A stretch of 64,000 nucleotides of DNA from Parapristionchus giblindavisi (Eukaryota; Nematoda; Chromadorea; Rhabditida; Diplogasteridae): positions 310,001 to 374,000 of the forward strand of contig CALSFV010000031.1 of the NCBI GenBank assembly GCA_943737045.1, in the 5' to 3' direction. Shown in pieces: positions 24,844 to 36,388 of this stretch. Position 1 is the stretch's first letter. Every line of letters begins with the position of its first letter. The notes beneath the pieces were generated by a model. It was given only the letters and a program-made list of their open reading frames with translations, made no database searches and was not told where the DNA came from. The position numbers were made by a program, and so were the translations under genes.

Positions 24844-25171
24844 AAGGCGTCTGCTGTATGGAGCAAACTGTTGACAACGCCGTTAGGCTAAAGAGATAAT
24901 TTTATGCCAAAAGATCTATGCATATGAGAGCATGTCTGATAAGGGAAGGGTACTTGGTCGTGTGTCGGAAAATCTAACAAAATGTATATGGTTGGAAAGA
25001 GGACAAAATTCTAAGACTTTTTGGTCTTTTCGTTTTGTCGCCTCGGACTTCCTAAGCACCGAAAATCGATTTTGAAAAAAGAGCAATTCCATGGGCGAAA
25101 TTTCAAGGGTCGAATGGCAGAGATATCTATCAGATACCTCATCTCGCCCTTGTACTCCTCTCCCAAGCAAC

Positions 25172-25242
25172 ACGTGGCGCAGTAGGTAAGAGGCTCGACT
25201 ATAAATCTTTTGTGTGTTCGGTTTCAATGGTTCGATTCTTTT
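25172..25242 (+). repeat. tRNA-derived sequence (SINE-like), left arm
   Basis: TGGCGCAGTAGG fits the pol III A box and GGTTCGATTC the B box, about 42 bp apart, as in a tRNA gene. The acceptor stem is not recognisable, so this is a tRNA-derived repeat rather than a working tRNA. An inverted copy lies in the right arm at about 25660-25730. Confidence 0.6.
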
Positions 25243-25659
25243 CATTGCAACTTTTTTTGCTTATTTTATTTTTGATCAAACTCTTTTTTATTAACAATTT
25301 AACAACAAATGGACGAGCCAATACTTAATAACGGTGCATATTGGGCCAGAAACATGAAAAGCAGAAGCTTACTCTGCAGCGCGGGCAGATGGTACAGCCT
25401 GGCTCGCCACAGGGGCAAGAAATGCGAGATGAAAATAATTTTCTTCTCCGAGATTTGATTAGGTAAAAAAAAGATTCACCATTTCCGTCGTCCACGTAGA
25501 GCATCGATTTTCAGGCGATTTATCTTCCTCATGTTTCTGACCCAATATGCACCGTTGTTAAGCATTGACTGTAACAATTGCTGCTAAATTGTTAATAAAG
25601 TTCATATAAACGTTGTTTGATCAAAAATAAATTGAGCAAAAAAAAGTTGCAACGAAAGG

Positions 25660-25732
25660 AATCGAACCATTGAAACCGAACACACAAAAGTATTATAGAC
25701 GGGCCTCTTACCTACTGCGCCATGTGTTGCTT
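25660..25732 (-). repeat. tRNA-derived sequence (SINE-like), right arm
   Basis: Inverted copy of the tRNA-like unit at 25172-25242. GAATCGAACC is the B-box complement and CCTACTGCGCCA the A-box complement. Both boxes are conserved although the surrounding arm has changed. Confidence 0.6.
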
Positions 25733-26072
25733 GGGGAAGGAATGCCAGGGCGAGATGAGGTATCTAATAGATATCTCTGCCATTGGACCCTTGAAATTTC
25801 ACCCATGGAATTGCTCTTTTTCAAAATCGATTTTCGGTCCTTAGAAAGTCCGAGGCGACAAAAAGAAAAGACCAAAAAGTCTTAGAATTTTGTCCTCTTT
25901 CCAACCATATACATTTTGTTAGATTTTCAGACACACGACCAAGTACCCTTCCCTTATGAGGGAATTGACATTCTGACCGGGGGAGGTGACATAGCAAAAA
26001 ATTTAATTTTCTCTTTGATGTGGAATAAGATAATGCACTACCAGGCGACCTCAGGCACACATATACGAAAGT

Positions 26073-26294
26073 TTGATTTTGTGTCTGAAGGTTACTGTAA
26101 GAGAAAATGTTCATTTGGTCGAAAAAATTATTTCGGTTCTCAAGCATCCGATCGACTCGGGAGAGGTACCAATCGATTCCTTGTGCGAATACAAGCAACT
26201 TTTACATCGACCACTTTTTAATCAGGACTTCGAAGAATTAAGTTATTACGAAAATAAACTTTTGAACGTCAATTACTATGCGACGGTTCTCTAG
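26073..26294 (+). pseudogene. Short reading frame shared by both foldback arms
   Basis: A frame of about 60 codons ending in LSYYENKLLNVNYYATVL and a stop, duplicated on the opposite strand at 27457-27610. Its 3' part is almost unchanged between arms, while other parts of the arms contain indels. I do not recognise it; it may be a captured or vestigial gene end. Confidence 0.3.
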
Positions 26295-26649
26295 AAGGAA
26301 GAAATAAAATTTGCTTAAATCGTTCTACATTTAATAACCTACCTTATATTTAAATATGAAGACAAACAAACCTGGTCAAATTTGGTTACGAAAGCAAAAT
26401 ATGACAGCAACTCAGTAAAAAAGTCACTTCACGATCCTTAGTGCGCTTGTCATACTGTAGAAACATGTCTCTTTTCACGGCTCTATGCCCGGACTCCCCT
26501 ATAGGTTTAATTTATTTTGTTTTTACATGTTTTTTACTTAAAATTAAAACACACAATAGGTTGAAAACATTTAAAAACATAGTAAATTGAGCAAGAAAAA
26601 ACCAATTAATGGGGCCGGGTGTAGAACTGTGAATAAGACAATATGCTAT

Positions 26650-26910
26650 GGTGTTTGAATCCATGCATGATTCAAGTAAAAACAATTAATGACATGATCT
26701 AGCATGGAAAATACTCGAATCATGCATGGGTTATCCGTGATCATGCATGGATTTTGAGACTCCATGCAAGATCACGGAAAATCTATACACGATCACGAAG
26801 AATCCATGTATGATATCGAACCGTGGATATCCCATGTATGATCATGCATTTAATGTCGAATCATGCATGCTTATACTTGTATCCGTGATCATGCATGATT
26901 TCAACACCAG
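26650..26910. repeat. Cluster of ATCATGCATG motifs
   Basis: At least ten imperfect copies of the self-complementary core ATGCATG or of (G)ATCATGCATG, in both orientations, separated by 10-30 bp, with GTGATC and ATCACG between several. Spacing is irregular, so it is not a simple tandem array. Confidence 0.75.
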
Positions 26911-27750
26911 AGTGACAAGGCACCAAAATAATATCGTGAAGTACTCTTAGACTGAGTCACTGTCATATTTTGCGTTCAAATACAAACTGGACCTCATTTG
27001 TTAGTCTTCATATTTTAATATAATGTTTGGTATTAGATGTAGAACGATTTAAGCATATTTATTTTTTTCCCTTCTTTAAAAAGGTATTTAAAATTGGTGC
27101 CCTGTCATATTTTCTTACTCACCGCTCTATACCCGGCCCCATTAATTGGTTTATTCTTGCTCAATTTATTCTGTTTTTAAATGTTCCCCCCTATTGTGTG
27201 TTTTAATTTTAAGTAAAAAAACATGTAAAAACAAAATAAATTAAACCTATAGGGGGAGTCCGGGCATAGAGCCGTGAAAAGAGACAGGTGTCTACAGTAT
27301 GACAAGCGCACAAAGGATCGTGAAGTGACTTTTTACCGAGTTGCTGTCATATTTTGCTTTCGTAACCAAATTTGACCGGGTTTGTTTGCCTTCATATTTA
27401 AATATAAGGTAGTATATTAAATGTAGAACGATTTAAGCAAATTTAATTTCTTCCTTCTAGAGAACCGTCGCATAGTAATTGACGTTCAAAAGTTTATTTT
27501 CGTAATAACTTAATTCTTCGAAGTCCTGATTAAAAAGTGGTCGATGTAAAAGTTGCTTGTATTCGCACAAGGAATCGATTGGTACCTCTCCCGAGTCGAT
27601 CGGATGTTTTCTCTTACAGTAACCTTCAGACACAAAATCAAACTTTCGCATATGTGTGTCTGAGGCCGCCTGGTAGCGCACTATTTTATTCCACATCAAA
27701 CAGAAAAATTTATTTTTTGCTATGTCACCTCATATGTGAGTTCCGTCAGA

Positions 27751-28477
27751 CAGGCATCTTTCCTAAGAATTGACCGATTCTACTACACACTTTTGAGTTG
27801 ACCCCCTCTTTTCTCCACAGTTTTCGATGCCCCATGGGTAGGACATCCCAGATCCAGAGTAGTAAGGATGGTAGATCAAACGTCTCTTCAGGAGCTCACG
27901 TCAAAGTTCGTCGTTGAGGCTCCTTCCGATGCGATTTTCACGGCTCACAGTAGAGTTATGAAAAAGTTTCCAACAGATGAAATGTGTATTTTCTCGAGTA
28001 CTTTTAGATAAAAAAGTGAAAATGCAACTTTTCAATTTTTCGGACGTAATTCAGCCAAATCCCCATGAAAATCGTCTCTCAAGAGCTTAAATGAAAGCTG
28101 TGAACGAGCTCTATCGATTGAGCTTTTCAAAAAAATCTTTCCCGGGACTATGGAACGCGATCAATTTCTTAGGGTACGAAAAATTAAAAAGTTGCATTTT
28201 CACATTTTTATCTGAAAGTACTCGAGAAAATACACATTTCATCTGATGGAAGCTTTTTCATAGCTCTACTGTGAGCCTTGAAAATCGCATAGGAAGGAGC
28301 CTCAACGACGAACTTTGACGTGAGCTCCTGGAGAGACGTTTGATCTACCATCCCTACTACTCTGGATCTGGGATGTCCTACCCATGGGGCATCGAAAACT
28401 GTGGAGAAAAGAGGGGGTCAACTCAAAAGTGTGTAGTAAATCAGTCGATTTTGGTCAATTCTTAGGAAAGATGCCTG
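27751..28477. repeat. Foldback element (4 of 5 in array)
   Basis: Inverted arms start CAGGCATCTTTCCTAAGAAT and run about 280 bp each (to about 28050 and from about 28180). The centre is short. Arms differ by a few substitutions and small indels. It abuts the neighbouring foldbacks with almost no spacer. Confidence 0.9.
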
Positions 28478-28500
28478 ATATATTACGAATCAGCATTTAA

Positions 28501-29981
28501 GACACCGGCTCAGTAAGATTCGAGGGTTGTGCCAGTGACCCCGGACATCGACCTCACCGATTTGGCCCAAAATTTTTTCATGGATACCCCCATGGCTCTC
28601 CATCACAAAATGGGTATTCATTTGGGCTGGTTCCTTGAAACACAGATGTGGCGGGTTTTCGAATTTTGAAAACTTTATTTTCACCGAAAAGAAATGGAGC
28701 CACCTAGGACCAATGTTAGTATCGATTAATTATAAGTATAAATAGACAACAAAAACTGGCTATACGACAGTCCGCAGATCCGATCGCAAACTGATTTTTT
28801 TACCTCCTCAAAACATTCTAAAATTAATTAAAATTTTAAAACAAAAAAGTGCAGTCCAATTTTTACCTCATCTCATAGAGCAAAAAATTCCACGTCGAAT
28901 AAGGGAAAAAATCAAAAATCGAAGGACCCCTCTTTTGAGATAAATGGAACTGAAGTTGACCCGAAAATATTTTTGTTTTCAAACCCCTTCATGTTTGTAC
29001 TCATATTGAAGAGCTCGTCGAGTAGAACAACTTTGATGTTGAGCATTTTGTTTGAAACTAATGTACAAGAGAACTACATGAGTTTTATTTAATCACACGG
29101 TTGTTTACCCAATTTTGAGTAAAACGAAAGTAAAATATTTTTTGTGCACAAATTGATTACGCCAATATTGTAGAACGCAAAAATCCATACTTACTTTGTT
29201 GTTTCACGAAAAAAATTGTAGACCCCCAGGCTGAAAAATATGGCCTGGAAAGTGGTCTTGAAAAAAAAGTTGCCGAAACCTTGAATGTTTATACTCATTT
29301 TAAAGAACTCGTCGAGCACGTCATTTTTGATGTTTGTCGTATTGTATGAAAGTCGTTTGTTCTCAAGATACAAGCGATCGAAATGATTTGGATCCAAAAA
29401 ATCTTAATTCGTGTATTTCTCTTGTACAAGAGTTTCAGACAAAACGTTCAACATAAAAGTTGTTCTACTCGACGAGCTCTTCAATATGAGTACAAACATG
29501 AAGGGGTTTGAAAACAAAAATATTTTCGGGTCAACTTCAGGTCCATTTATCTCAAAAGAGGGGTCCTTCGATTTTTGATTTTTTTTTCTTATTCGACGTG
29601 GAATTTTTTGCTCTATGAGATGAGACAAAAATTGGACTGCACTTTTTTTGTTTTAAAATTTTAATTAATTTTAGAATGTTTAGAGGAGGTAAAAAAATCA
29701 GTTTGCGATCGGATCTGCGGACCGTCGTATAGCCAGTTTTTGTTGTCTTTTTATACTTATAATTAATCGACACTAACATTGGTCCTAGGTGGCTCCATTT
29801 TTTTCCGGTGAAAATCGAGTTTTCAAAATTCGAAAACCCGCCACATCTGTGTTTCAAGGAACCAGCCCAAATGAATACCCATTTAGTGATGGGGGCCCAT
29901 GGGGGTATTCATAAAAAAAATTTGGGCCAAATCGGTGAGGTCGATGTCCGGCACTTCCTGGAATCTCACTGAGCCGATGTC
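28501..29981. mobile_element. TTAA-flanked foldback transposon, copy 1
   Basis: Exact TTAA on both sides (28497-28500, 29982-29985). Ends are GACACCGGCTCAGTAAGATT on the left and its near complement on the right. Arms of several hundred bp are inverted copies, and both halves can be read as the same short frames. A second copy is at 49188-50955. TTAA duplication is characteristic of piggyBac-type elements. No transposase is present, so it is non-autonomous. Confidence 0.9.
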
Positions 29982-29985
29982 TTAA

Positions 29986-31890
29986 AGGGAAGGTGCAGAT
30001 CAAAACAAGTGTATGTGTATCAGTCAATTATGTTATGTTTGACATATTCTTGAAGAAATAAAAAATTAGAAAAAATAATTGAACGATTTTTGCAATTTCA
30101 AAATTTTGTATTTATTAAATCGTTCCGACAATGACCTCTTAGATTACTACCTATAAGATAACACAGTTCCGCAATGGACGCTCAATGGATGAGCAGATTT
30201 CGACTACTTTTTTACTTCGTTTCGTTGTTTGTTGTTGTTATTCCATTATTGTTCTATTCTTGAACGTTTAAACTGTTTATTTACTCTTGTTTGAACTCAC
30301 AATCACTCATATTGCGTCTTTTTTCACTCTTTCTTTCGTGGAAATAGTGTGCGAGAGTAATTTATTCAACTTTTTCTCTGTTTTGTTGCAAAATAGAAAG
30401 TGAACCAAGTTTATTCACAGCGCCGGAAATGTATGATAATAGCTAGACCTTGTGACTTTTGAGATATCTGCGTTGGAATCATTTTTTTGTCGATTGAACG
30501 ATTATTGTTGTAAATTCGATCGTGGGATTGGCGTGTGAAAGTGCCGATCGTAGTTACACATGTTCTAGGGTATGCGCACATGATATATTACGGTCGAATT
30601 GTCGATAGAAATCTTCATTTATCGATTTATCAATCAATTGTAGTCGATTCGCTATGGACCCCCTGTTGCCTCATCCGACGGAAGAGGACGAGGAAGAGGC
30701 TTTGCACGAATGGTAAAAGGTATAGGCTTACTGATATTTTCATGTTTTAAAGATATTTTGATTGGTTTCCCCGAATTATGTGTAATAATTTTCAGGAAAC
30801 GCAAGCAGTTTATATTCAGTGAGCTCAAGCGCAGCGCAGCGGAGAATTGCTATCAGCGATAAGTAAGTAATTGGATTATTGATTGCCATTGATTAATCAT
30901 TTGATGTTACAAAGTTAGGAAAGGCAAGGGAAATCGTAGTAATCTCTCCTCTTTTTATACATACATACTTTCACCTTTTTTTTCTTTTCGCAAACTGATT
31001 ACCGATATTAGCCACGGTCGGTCAATCGATACTCGGAAATTAATAATCACATAATAATAAATGATGTATCTATAATCGAGGAAAATTGCTGGAAGACCTT
31101 ACGCTATCGTTGCTTTTTACCGTATTGTATCCCATTCAGGCTCACCTATGTCGGCTCTGGCAATGGGCAAGCTGAACTACTTAAACAAGGGCGAACGGTA
31201 ACGTTGCTTAATTTTTATTTGATCAATGCAATATATTTTTCTATTCATCACATAATTTTGTTTCCATTAGAGGACTCTCCTTTACGTAATAGTTGCAACT
31301 AGAGTTGGTTATTCAGAAGTTGTGGGCCTACAATGGGATTGCGGGAGCGTCCTTTTCCTCCCCTCTCCCTCCTTTCCTTTCCCATCACTCCCACTCCCCC
31401 CCCCCTTCGAGCCCGCAGCCAGCTCTAGTTGAAACATTGAATTCGCTGGTTCTTTGTCGTTTTAGTTTTTGTCTTTTACAAGGGCAAATATGATTTGGAT
31501 GAGCTAGTTTAGGTGTCGTTTAAGTATCTTAGTGATGAGTCTGTTGTAACTGATGTCATTGAATCAATCCATAATGCCATCAAATCAATCAATATTAGGC
31601 AATCTCCTCGAGCGCTTCGAGACGGGCAACGGTAAAAGTGAACACTGGTACGATGAGGGCTGCCGAAAGTGAAACGGATAATGAAATAAGGTAAGAGGAA
31701 GATATTATTGGTTGGCAAGTTTTTAATGCTGGGTCAGTGAGCTCTGCTCATACAGTAGTAGGTAGAATGCACGTATACACCTCATGTGTGGTCAACCGTT
31801 GTCGTGAAAACAGGGTGTGTTTTGTCGTTAGCGACTATGCCACCCACTAAGACTTGAATGACTGCGATAAAGATTGAATCATTTTGATTA
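29986..31890. other. Region with only weak exon candidates
   Basis: Besides the small plus-strand candidate at 30654-30862 there are isolated splice-flanked segments. One ends near 31199 (TYVGSGNGQAELLKQGR) and one runs 31512-31631 (VSFKYLSDESVVTDVIE). They cannot be joined into one in-phase model, and I recognise none of them. Confidence 0.35.
30654..30862 (+). CDS. Possible 41-aa acidic/basic small protein
   Basis: Exons 30654-30712 (acidic, PTEEDEEEALHE) and 30796-30862 (basic, WKRKQFIFSELKR) join in phase at GT-AG sites. They end at a TAA that is immediately followed by another GTAAGT-like donor. No family recognised, so this may be the start of a longer gene or chance. Confidence 0.25.
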
Positions 31891-32833
31891 TCTCCAGGGG
31901 TCCGTCCAATCTGTCACTTTGGACACCAAAGTTCAGAGGAAAGTTCGCATCTTTCCGTCGAAAGATGCGAGGAAAGATGCGAACTTTCCTCGCAACTTTC
32001 GTTGCAAGTTCTCTTACCCCTCTCAGGGCAAAGGGGCTTATATACTTGTAATAAAGTGTTCGGCAAACCCCAGACGGGTTTGGTGTGTGACTAAACTAAC
32101 GGGTGGTGGGCGGAGCTCCGCCGGTTCTAACAACTATCAAGTTAACTCATTATTTAAGCCATCATAATCTACCGTAATCTACCTACCGTAACCTACAGTA
32201 ACCCAGTTCATTGGGTCAAATTGATTGCGACGGGTCAGGTGATTGACTAATTGTAAATTATCCTTACCGAGACCTTTTTGTTGATGATTCTACGTTATTC
32301 TTTGTGTTTTTTCGGGTTTTATAGATATTTCATGTCAACACAAAACATTCCTTTAAAATTACTGTATGAACAAAGTAATAAATCGAACCAAAAAGTATGA
32401 AAACGAGACAATGACAAGCACTACAAGTACAAATATAATAGATGAGAGGGAGAAACATGTTATGTAGAAAGCAATAATTGGGTGAAAGAACAAATGAATA
32501 ACGAGGAGTGAGTGAGATTACGGTGGGTAGTCGATCAATATACAATTATTGATCGATTGACGAATGGGAAAATGGGCGTCCGGTCGCAGCATATGAAGCG
32601 TGACGTCATCCTAGCGTGAATTGATCAATTGGTATAAAACCGAATGCATAAAAATCAATCAATAAATAGATAGACTATGACAAAAAACAATCGTCTGGTA
32701 TGTACAGAAGAATCGTCACATGGCTGGGGCTCATACAAAGAAATAATCTATCGAGCTACGAATCAATCAATCAATAAAAGGGGCTAACGTAAACCAAAAT
32801 CAGGGGGGGGACGTTGTGAGAGTGAGAGTGTCT

Positions 32834-33191
32834 CTACATGATGACTTCCCTCTGTGGTACGCTGGCCGAGATGGACTTGTTGAAGTAGAGCTCATCTTTG
32901 ACGACGACGTCATCGCCCAGCACCGACGAGCCATCCATGCGCACCCAGGAACCTGAAAAAGACAACTCAGTTTGAGATTGCGGGAGCACCTTAGTTACTA
33001 TCATTGAGCCGCCGTGCACGACAGAATATGTAGTCACAAGTCAATAAATCAATAAAGACATCAATCTATCAATCAATAATTAAATAAGTAAATCAATCAA
33101 TATTGGCACTTACAACATCCGGTCCAATCACCCAACCCTCGCCGATGACTGCGGTCGGGTCGACGAGCACGTTGCCCTTGATGTGTTCGCC
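32834..33191 (-). pseudogene. GDP-mannose pyrophosphorylase beta, 3' fragment
   Basis: GMPPB makes GDP-mannose for glycosylation. Exon 33114 to about 33191 reads HIKGNVLVDPTAVIGEGWVI, part of the left-handed beta-helix repeats. Exon 32834-32952 reads [20 protein letters not shown] and then the family C terminus [14 protein letters not shown] and stop. About 45 residues of the beta-helix between them, and everything upstream (the whole nucleotidyltransferase domain), are missing. The reading frame and introns are kept, which means capture from genomic DNA rather than mRNA. Confidence 0.85.
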
Positions 33192-33719
33192 TCAAACATT
33201 TATTATTATTATTATTATTATTATAATTATCATAGTAAATGTTATGTCCTTAGGCACAACTCGTGTAGCAGAATAGAGACTTTATCGGAGAGAGAATTAA
33301 CAGTGCAACGTGAGATAAACTAATAGAAGTGAGCTGGGAAGCGAAACCGCAGCTTTATATAGGGGGCGCGTGACCGCGTAGGCAATCAAGGGGTTCAACG
33401 GGTCAACGGTTGTACGCTAGGCCAGACTACAATAACTAGGTGGCGTACATATCAGTAAAGGAGCGAGTGACGTCATCAAAGTGGATTATTGATTGGCTAT
33501 TGAGCCACTCTGACTAATCGATATCGACGGACATACTTCAAAAGACTTATCTAACAGATATATATCCCATCCCCCGGGTGATTTTTGAGAAAATGGGGTG
33601 GGTCGGATGCTAAAATCGGATGGGTCTTGACGCTAGCGACAATACCGCCCACGTATGATTACAGTACAGCCAATACTACGGCAATAAATCAATTAATCGA
33701 TATTACAATCGATACTTAC

Positions 33720-35775
33720 CAGATACAGCGAGCGTCTTGGCTGAGTCTCCCTGGGTGAGAATGAGCGTGCACAGATGAGAGTTCTTGGTTCAGGCGTCGT
33801 TGGCGTCCTCGAGCTTGGGGATGCCCTACAAAGATGCGGTAATCATTTAATCAATAATTTCAGAAAAAAATCAATAAATTAATAATGCAGAAAATCAATC
33901 AATGAATCAACTAATCGACCAATCTGCTCCCACCTTCATCTTGCTCGTCTTCTTGCTGTTGCACTTCTTGTCCACAATCTCCATCTGCTTGAAGCGCACC
34001 CACGAGAGAGTCCACAATGTCGCACGCTTGAGCCTTGAACATTCATTTTAGGTCAATCCTCACAATGAGAGGATTGACCCACTATATACGCCTCATTTTC
34101 ATGGTCGACCCACTATATAAGGCTCATTTTTTATGTGAAAGATTACAATTTAAGCGAAAAATAACGAAAAAATCTAAATCGACCCACCTTTCTAAACCTT
34201 CAACTACTCTACTTCTAACTTTCTAAACCATGAATCGAATCGAATCGATAAATAAAATACAGTGAGGACACCGAAAAAGTATGGCCTTGAACAAGTACGG
34301 TAGGTCAGTCGCATAAATCGTTAACCAAACTACAGAATACAACGTACCTGTTTGGCAAACTTGTCCGAGATCTCACACTTGGATCCGAAACTCTTCGACT
34401 AGAGGGTCATGGTCTCCTTGGTCTGCGAGTCGAAGGTGGGGTTCTCAATGAGAGAATTCACGAAGACCCACATGTGATTCTTCACCTGTAAATGATCAAT
34501 CGATAATGTGAATCCATCAATCAATAAATCGTCAAAATGATCAGAAACATACTTGGAAAGGCTTGACTTGTACCGTACTCTTGCCAACCTTCTTCTTGAT
34601 CGTATCGATTAGCTTCTGGACCATTTGATCGGCAACATAGTCAACGTGTCGACCACCCTGAATCGGCATTATTCATTGATTAATTGCTCATCATTTTGAA
34701 GGAATAAATTATTATTATTATATTATTTTGGCATACCTTGGTAGTGGCGATGGAATTAACGAACGAGACTTGCTGGAAGCCCTTGTCGAATACGGTAGGA
34801 GCCACCTCCCAACGATCACTCACCTACAATGATGTATAATCAATATTGATCGATATGAGGATATTGTAGAGCAAAGCTAAGAATCGAGAATAGGATAGGT
34901 AGTCCAACAAGGTATGTCTCAGGTCTCGGTAATTCACAGCACTGCACATCGCTGCGCAGTTTATCAAATAAGATCGTTGTGTAGGTTTGTTTTATGGCAT
35001 CATAGACAGCACGTCAGCTACCGTAACCCTCACAATCAATAAATATTTCAAATCAATCAATACCTGTTCATAGCACACTTTCAGCGGCTCGCCCTGTCCA
35101 TCAACCTCATTCTTCATGTACTGCTCAACGTACTGATTGAAGCCAGTTACCTGTACATCATTACTATGATTACGGTATCTCGGAATTACGGTAACTTACA
35201 GGAATGAGCTTGTTATTCAGGTAGACCTTGACTCCGCGAGCAGCACCAGCGATATCGTAGGCACGACTGAAAAATCAATATTTTTTTTAAAAATTTTAAA
35301 AAAATAAACTAATTTACGATCTTACCGATACATGAGAGCAATGATATCATCATCCAGCTCGGACATCTTGAATTTCTTCAAATCAGGCTTGAAGATTACC
35401 TAAACCAATATGGAGATTAGAGAAATCAATCAATAATGGATCAATAAATCGATAAGTACCTTAGTGTAGTCATCACCGGAAGTAGCTTTCACTTCGGCAT
35501 CCTCATCCTTGGTCATATTGTTCTTCCAGGTCTGTAAACGAACAAATCAATAAAGCCGTAGAATATATTTTGAAGAATCGATCGATTCTGTAGATCATGA
35601 TACATTATCGATTACCTGTTTGAAAGCCTTCTTGTAATCCTTGCTGCTGGTTTCGAGAGTGAATTCAGTGGAGAAGATATTACACAGCTTAGCTCCGTAT
35701 CCGTTACAACCACCCGTAATTGGACGATGTGAGCAGCGTACCAAAGATCAGCTCGGGTACGTACATGTTTTCAAC
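33720..35775 (-). pseudogene. DNA topoisomerase II fragment with disabling mutations
   Basis: Exons (35616-35775, 35460-35531, 35326-35399, 35200-35267, 35064-35150, 34737-34823, 34553-34657, 34349-34485, 33934 to about 34030, 33720-33825) follow type IIA topoisomerase order. They run from MYVPELIFG and GYGAKLCNIFS (ATPase domain), through FVNSIATTKGGRHVDYVADQ and WVFVNSLIENPTFDSQTKE, to LILTQGDSAKTLA (TOPRIM). Defects: loss of about eight residues with a frameshift after LLTSSN, a TAG at 34399-34401, a frameshift near 33990-34010, and a TGA at 33790-33792. The TOPRIM glutamate is changed to glutamine (QGDSA instead of EGDSA). The 5' end and the whole cleavage domain are missing. The introns are retained. 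Confidence 0.9.
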
Positions 35776-35826
35776 CTCAAATCAATCAATAATTGTTATG
35801 ATATCGATCGATACAAGTCATCGTAC

Positions 35827-36013
35827 CTTGTTTTCCCTCTGCACGATCTTTATACTTGCTGGAGCCGCGGATCTCATCGATTTCGGCCTGGACCTCTTCA
35901 CTGAGGGCGAGGGACTCAGCGGGACGGAGGTTGTTCAAGTTGAGAAGAACATAGGCGAGATGTGGGAGGACTGTGATGCAAATAGCGCTGAGGGCAGAAC
36001 GACCGAACATCAT
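35827..36013 (-). CDS. Orphan first exon with signal-anchor-like start, unrecognised
   Basis: TTTCAG two bases before ATGATG looks like a trans-splice or first-exon acceptor. The exon encodes a hydrophobic start (ALSAICITVLPHLAYVLL), then an acidic stretch (SEEVQAEIDEIRGSSKYKD), with a GTACGA donor at its end. Joined to the next exon downstream (topoisomerase II) it runs into a stop at once, so it is a captured first exon from another gene or a cut-off gene start. Confidence 0.35.
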
Positions 36014-36310
36014 GCTGAAATTTGGAGTATTGAATCGAACGGTTGGCTTAAAATACATCACCAATCAATAAGTTATTATTACTACGAAAGAGGAAAGATA
36101 TACACGCATTTTTATCACAACTGTGCTATTCTTGTATGCTTACAACTGGGAGAGAACTACAGGCAGAAGGTTCGGGATTGGCGCAGACATAGAGATAGAG
36201 GGATGATAACGATTTGATAGTTTCACGGCGGTTCAATGAAGAGAGATCCCTACATTTAACTTTGGCTTGAAGCCTCTTGCATTACGAAAAATCGGCAAAG
36301 TTGATTTGCA

Positions 36311-36388
36311 CTGGGCGGGATTCGAACCTACGAGGTTCGGATAGATACACAAAAGCTCTACCCACTAAGCCATATCGGCATGCCTCGC
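36311..36388 (-). repeat. tRNA-derived sequence (SINE-like)
   Basis: On the minus strand ATGGCTTAGTGGGTAGAGC (A box) and GGTTCGAATCCC (B box) are spaced as in a tRNA gene, with a stem-like GCCGATA start. The 3' acceptor strand does not pair well, so it is probably a tRNA-derived repeat. Lies inside the 31.9-38.3 kb element. Confidence 0.6.

Larger units (their letters stand above)
24930..25963. repeat. Foldback element containing a tRNA-like unit in each arm
   Basis: Two arms of about 400 bp (24930-25335 and 25555-25963) are inverted copies with point differences and small indels, and the copies converge near 25330-25560. Each arm carries a tRNA-like sequence with A and B boxes. Confidence 0.9.
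25965..27750. repeat. Long foldback with palindromic motif-rich centre
   Basis: Arms of about 650-700 bp (25965-26640 and 27115-27750) are inverted copies with indels, including one deletion of about 40 bp in the right arm. Both arms carry the same frame, IDSLCEYKQLLHRPLFNQDF, ending in a stop, on diverging strands. The centre (26640-26910) is a cluster of ATCATGCATG-type motifs not seen elsewhere in the window. Confidence 0.9.

Noticed and set aside
30654..30862. Possible ribosomal protein S27 start (DPLLPHP...KRKQF)
   Set aside because: Only a loose resemblance; the zinc-finger part of S27 is absent and the frame stops after 41 codons.
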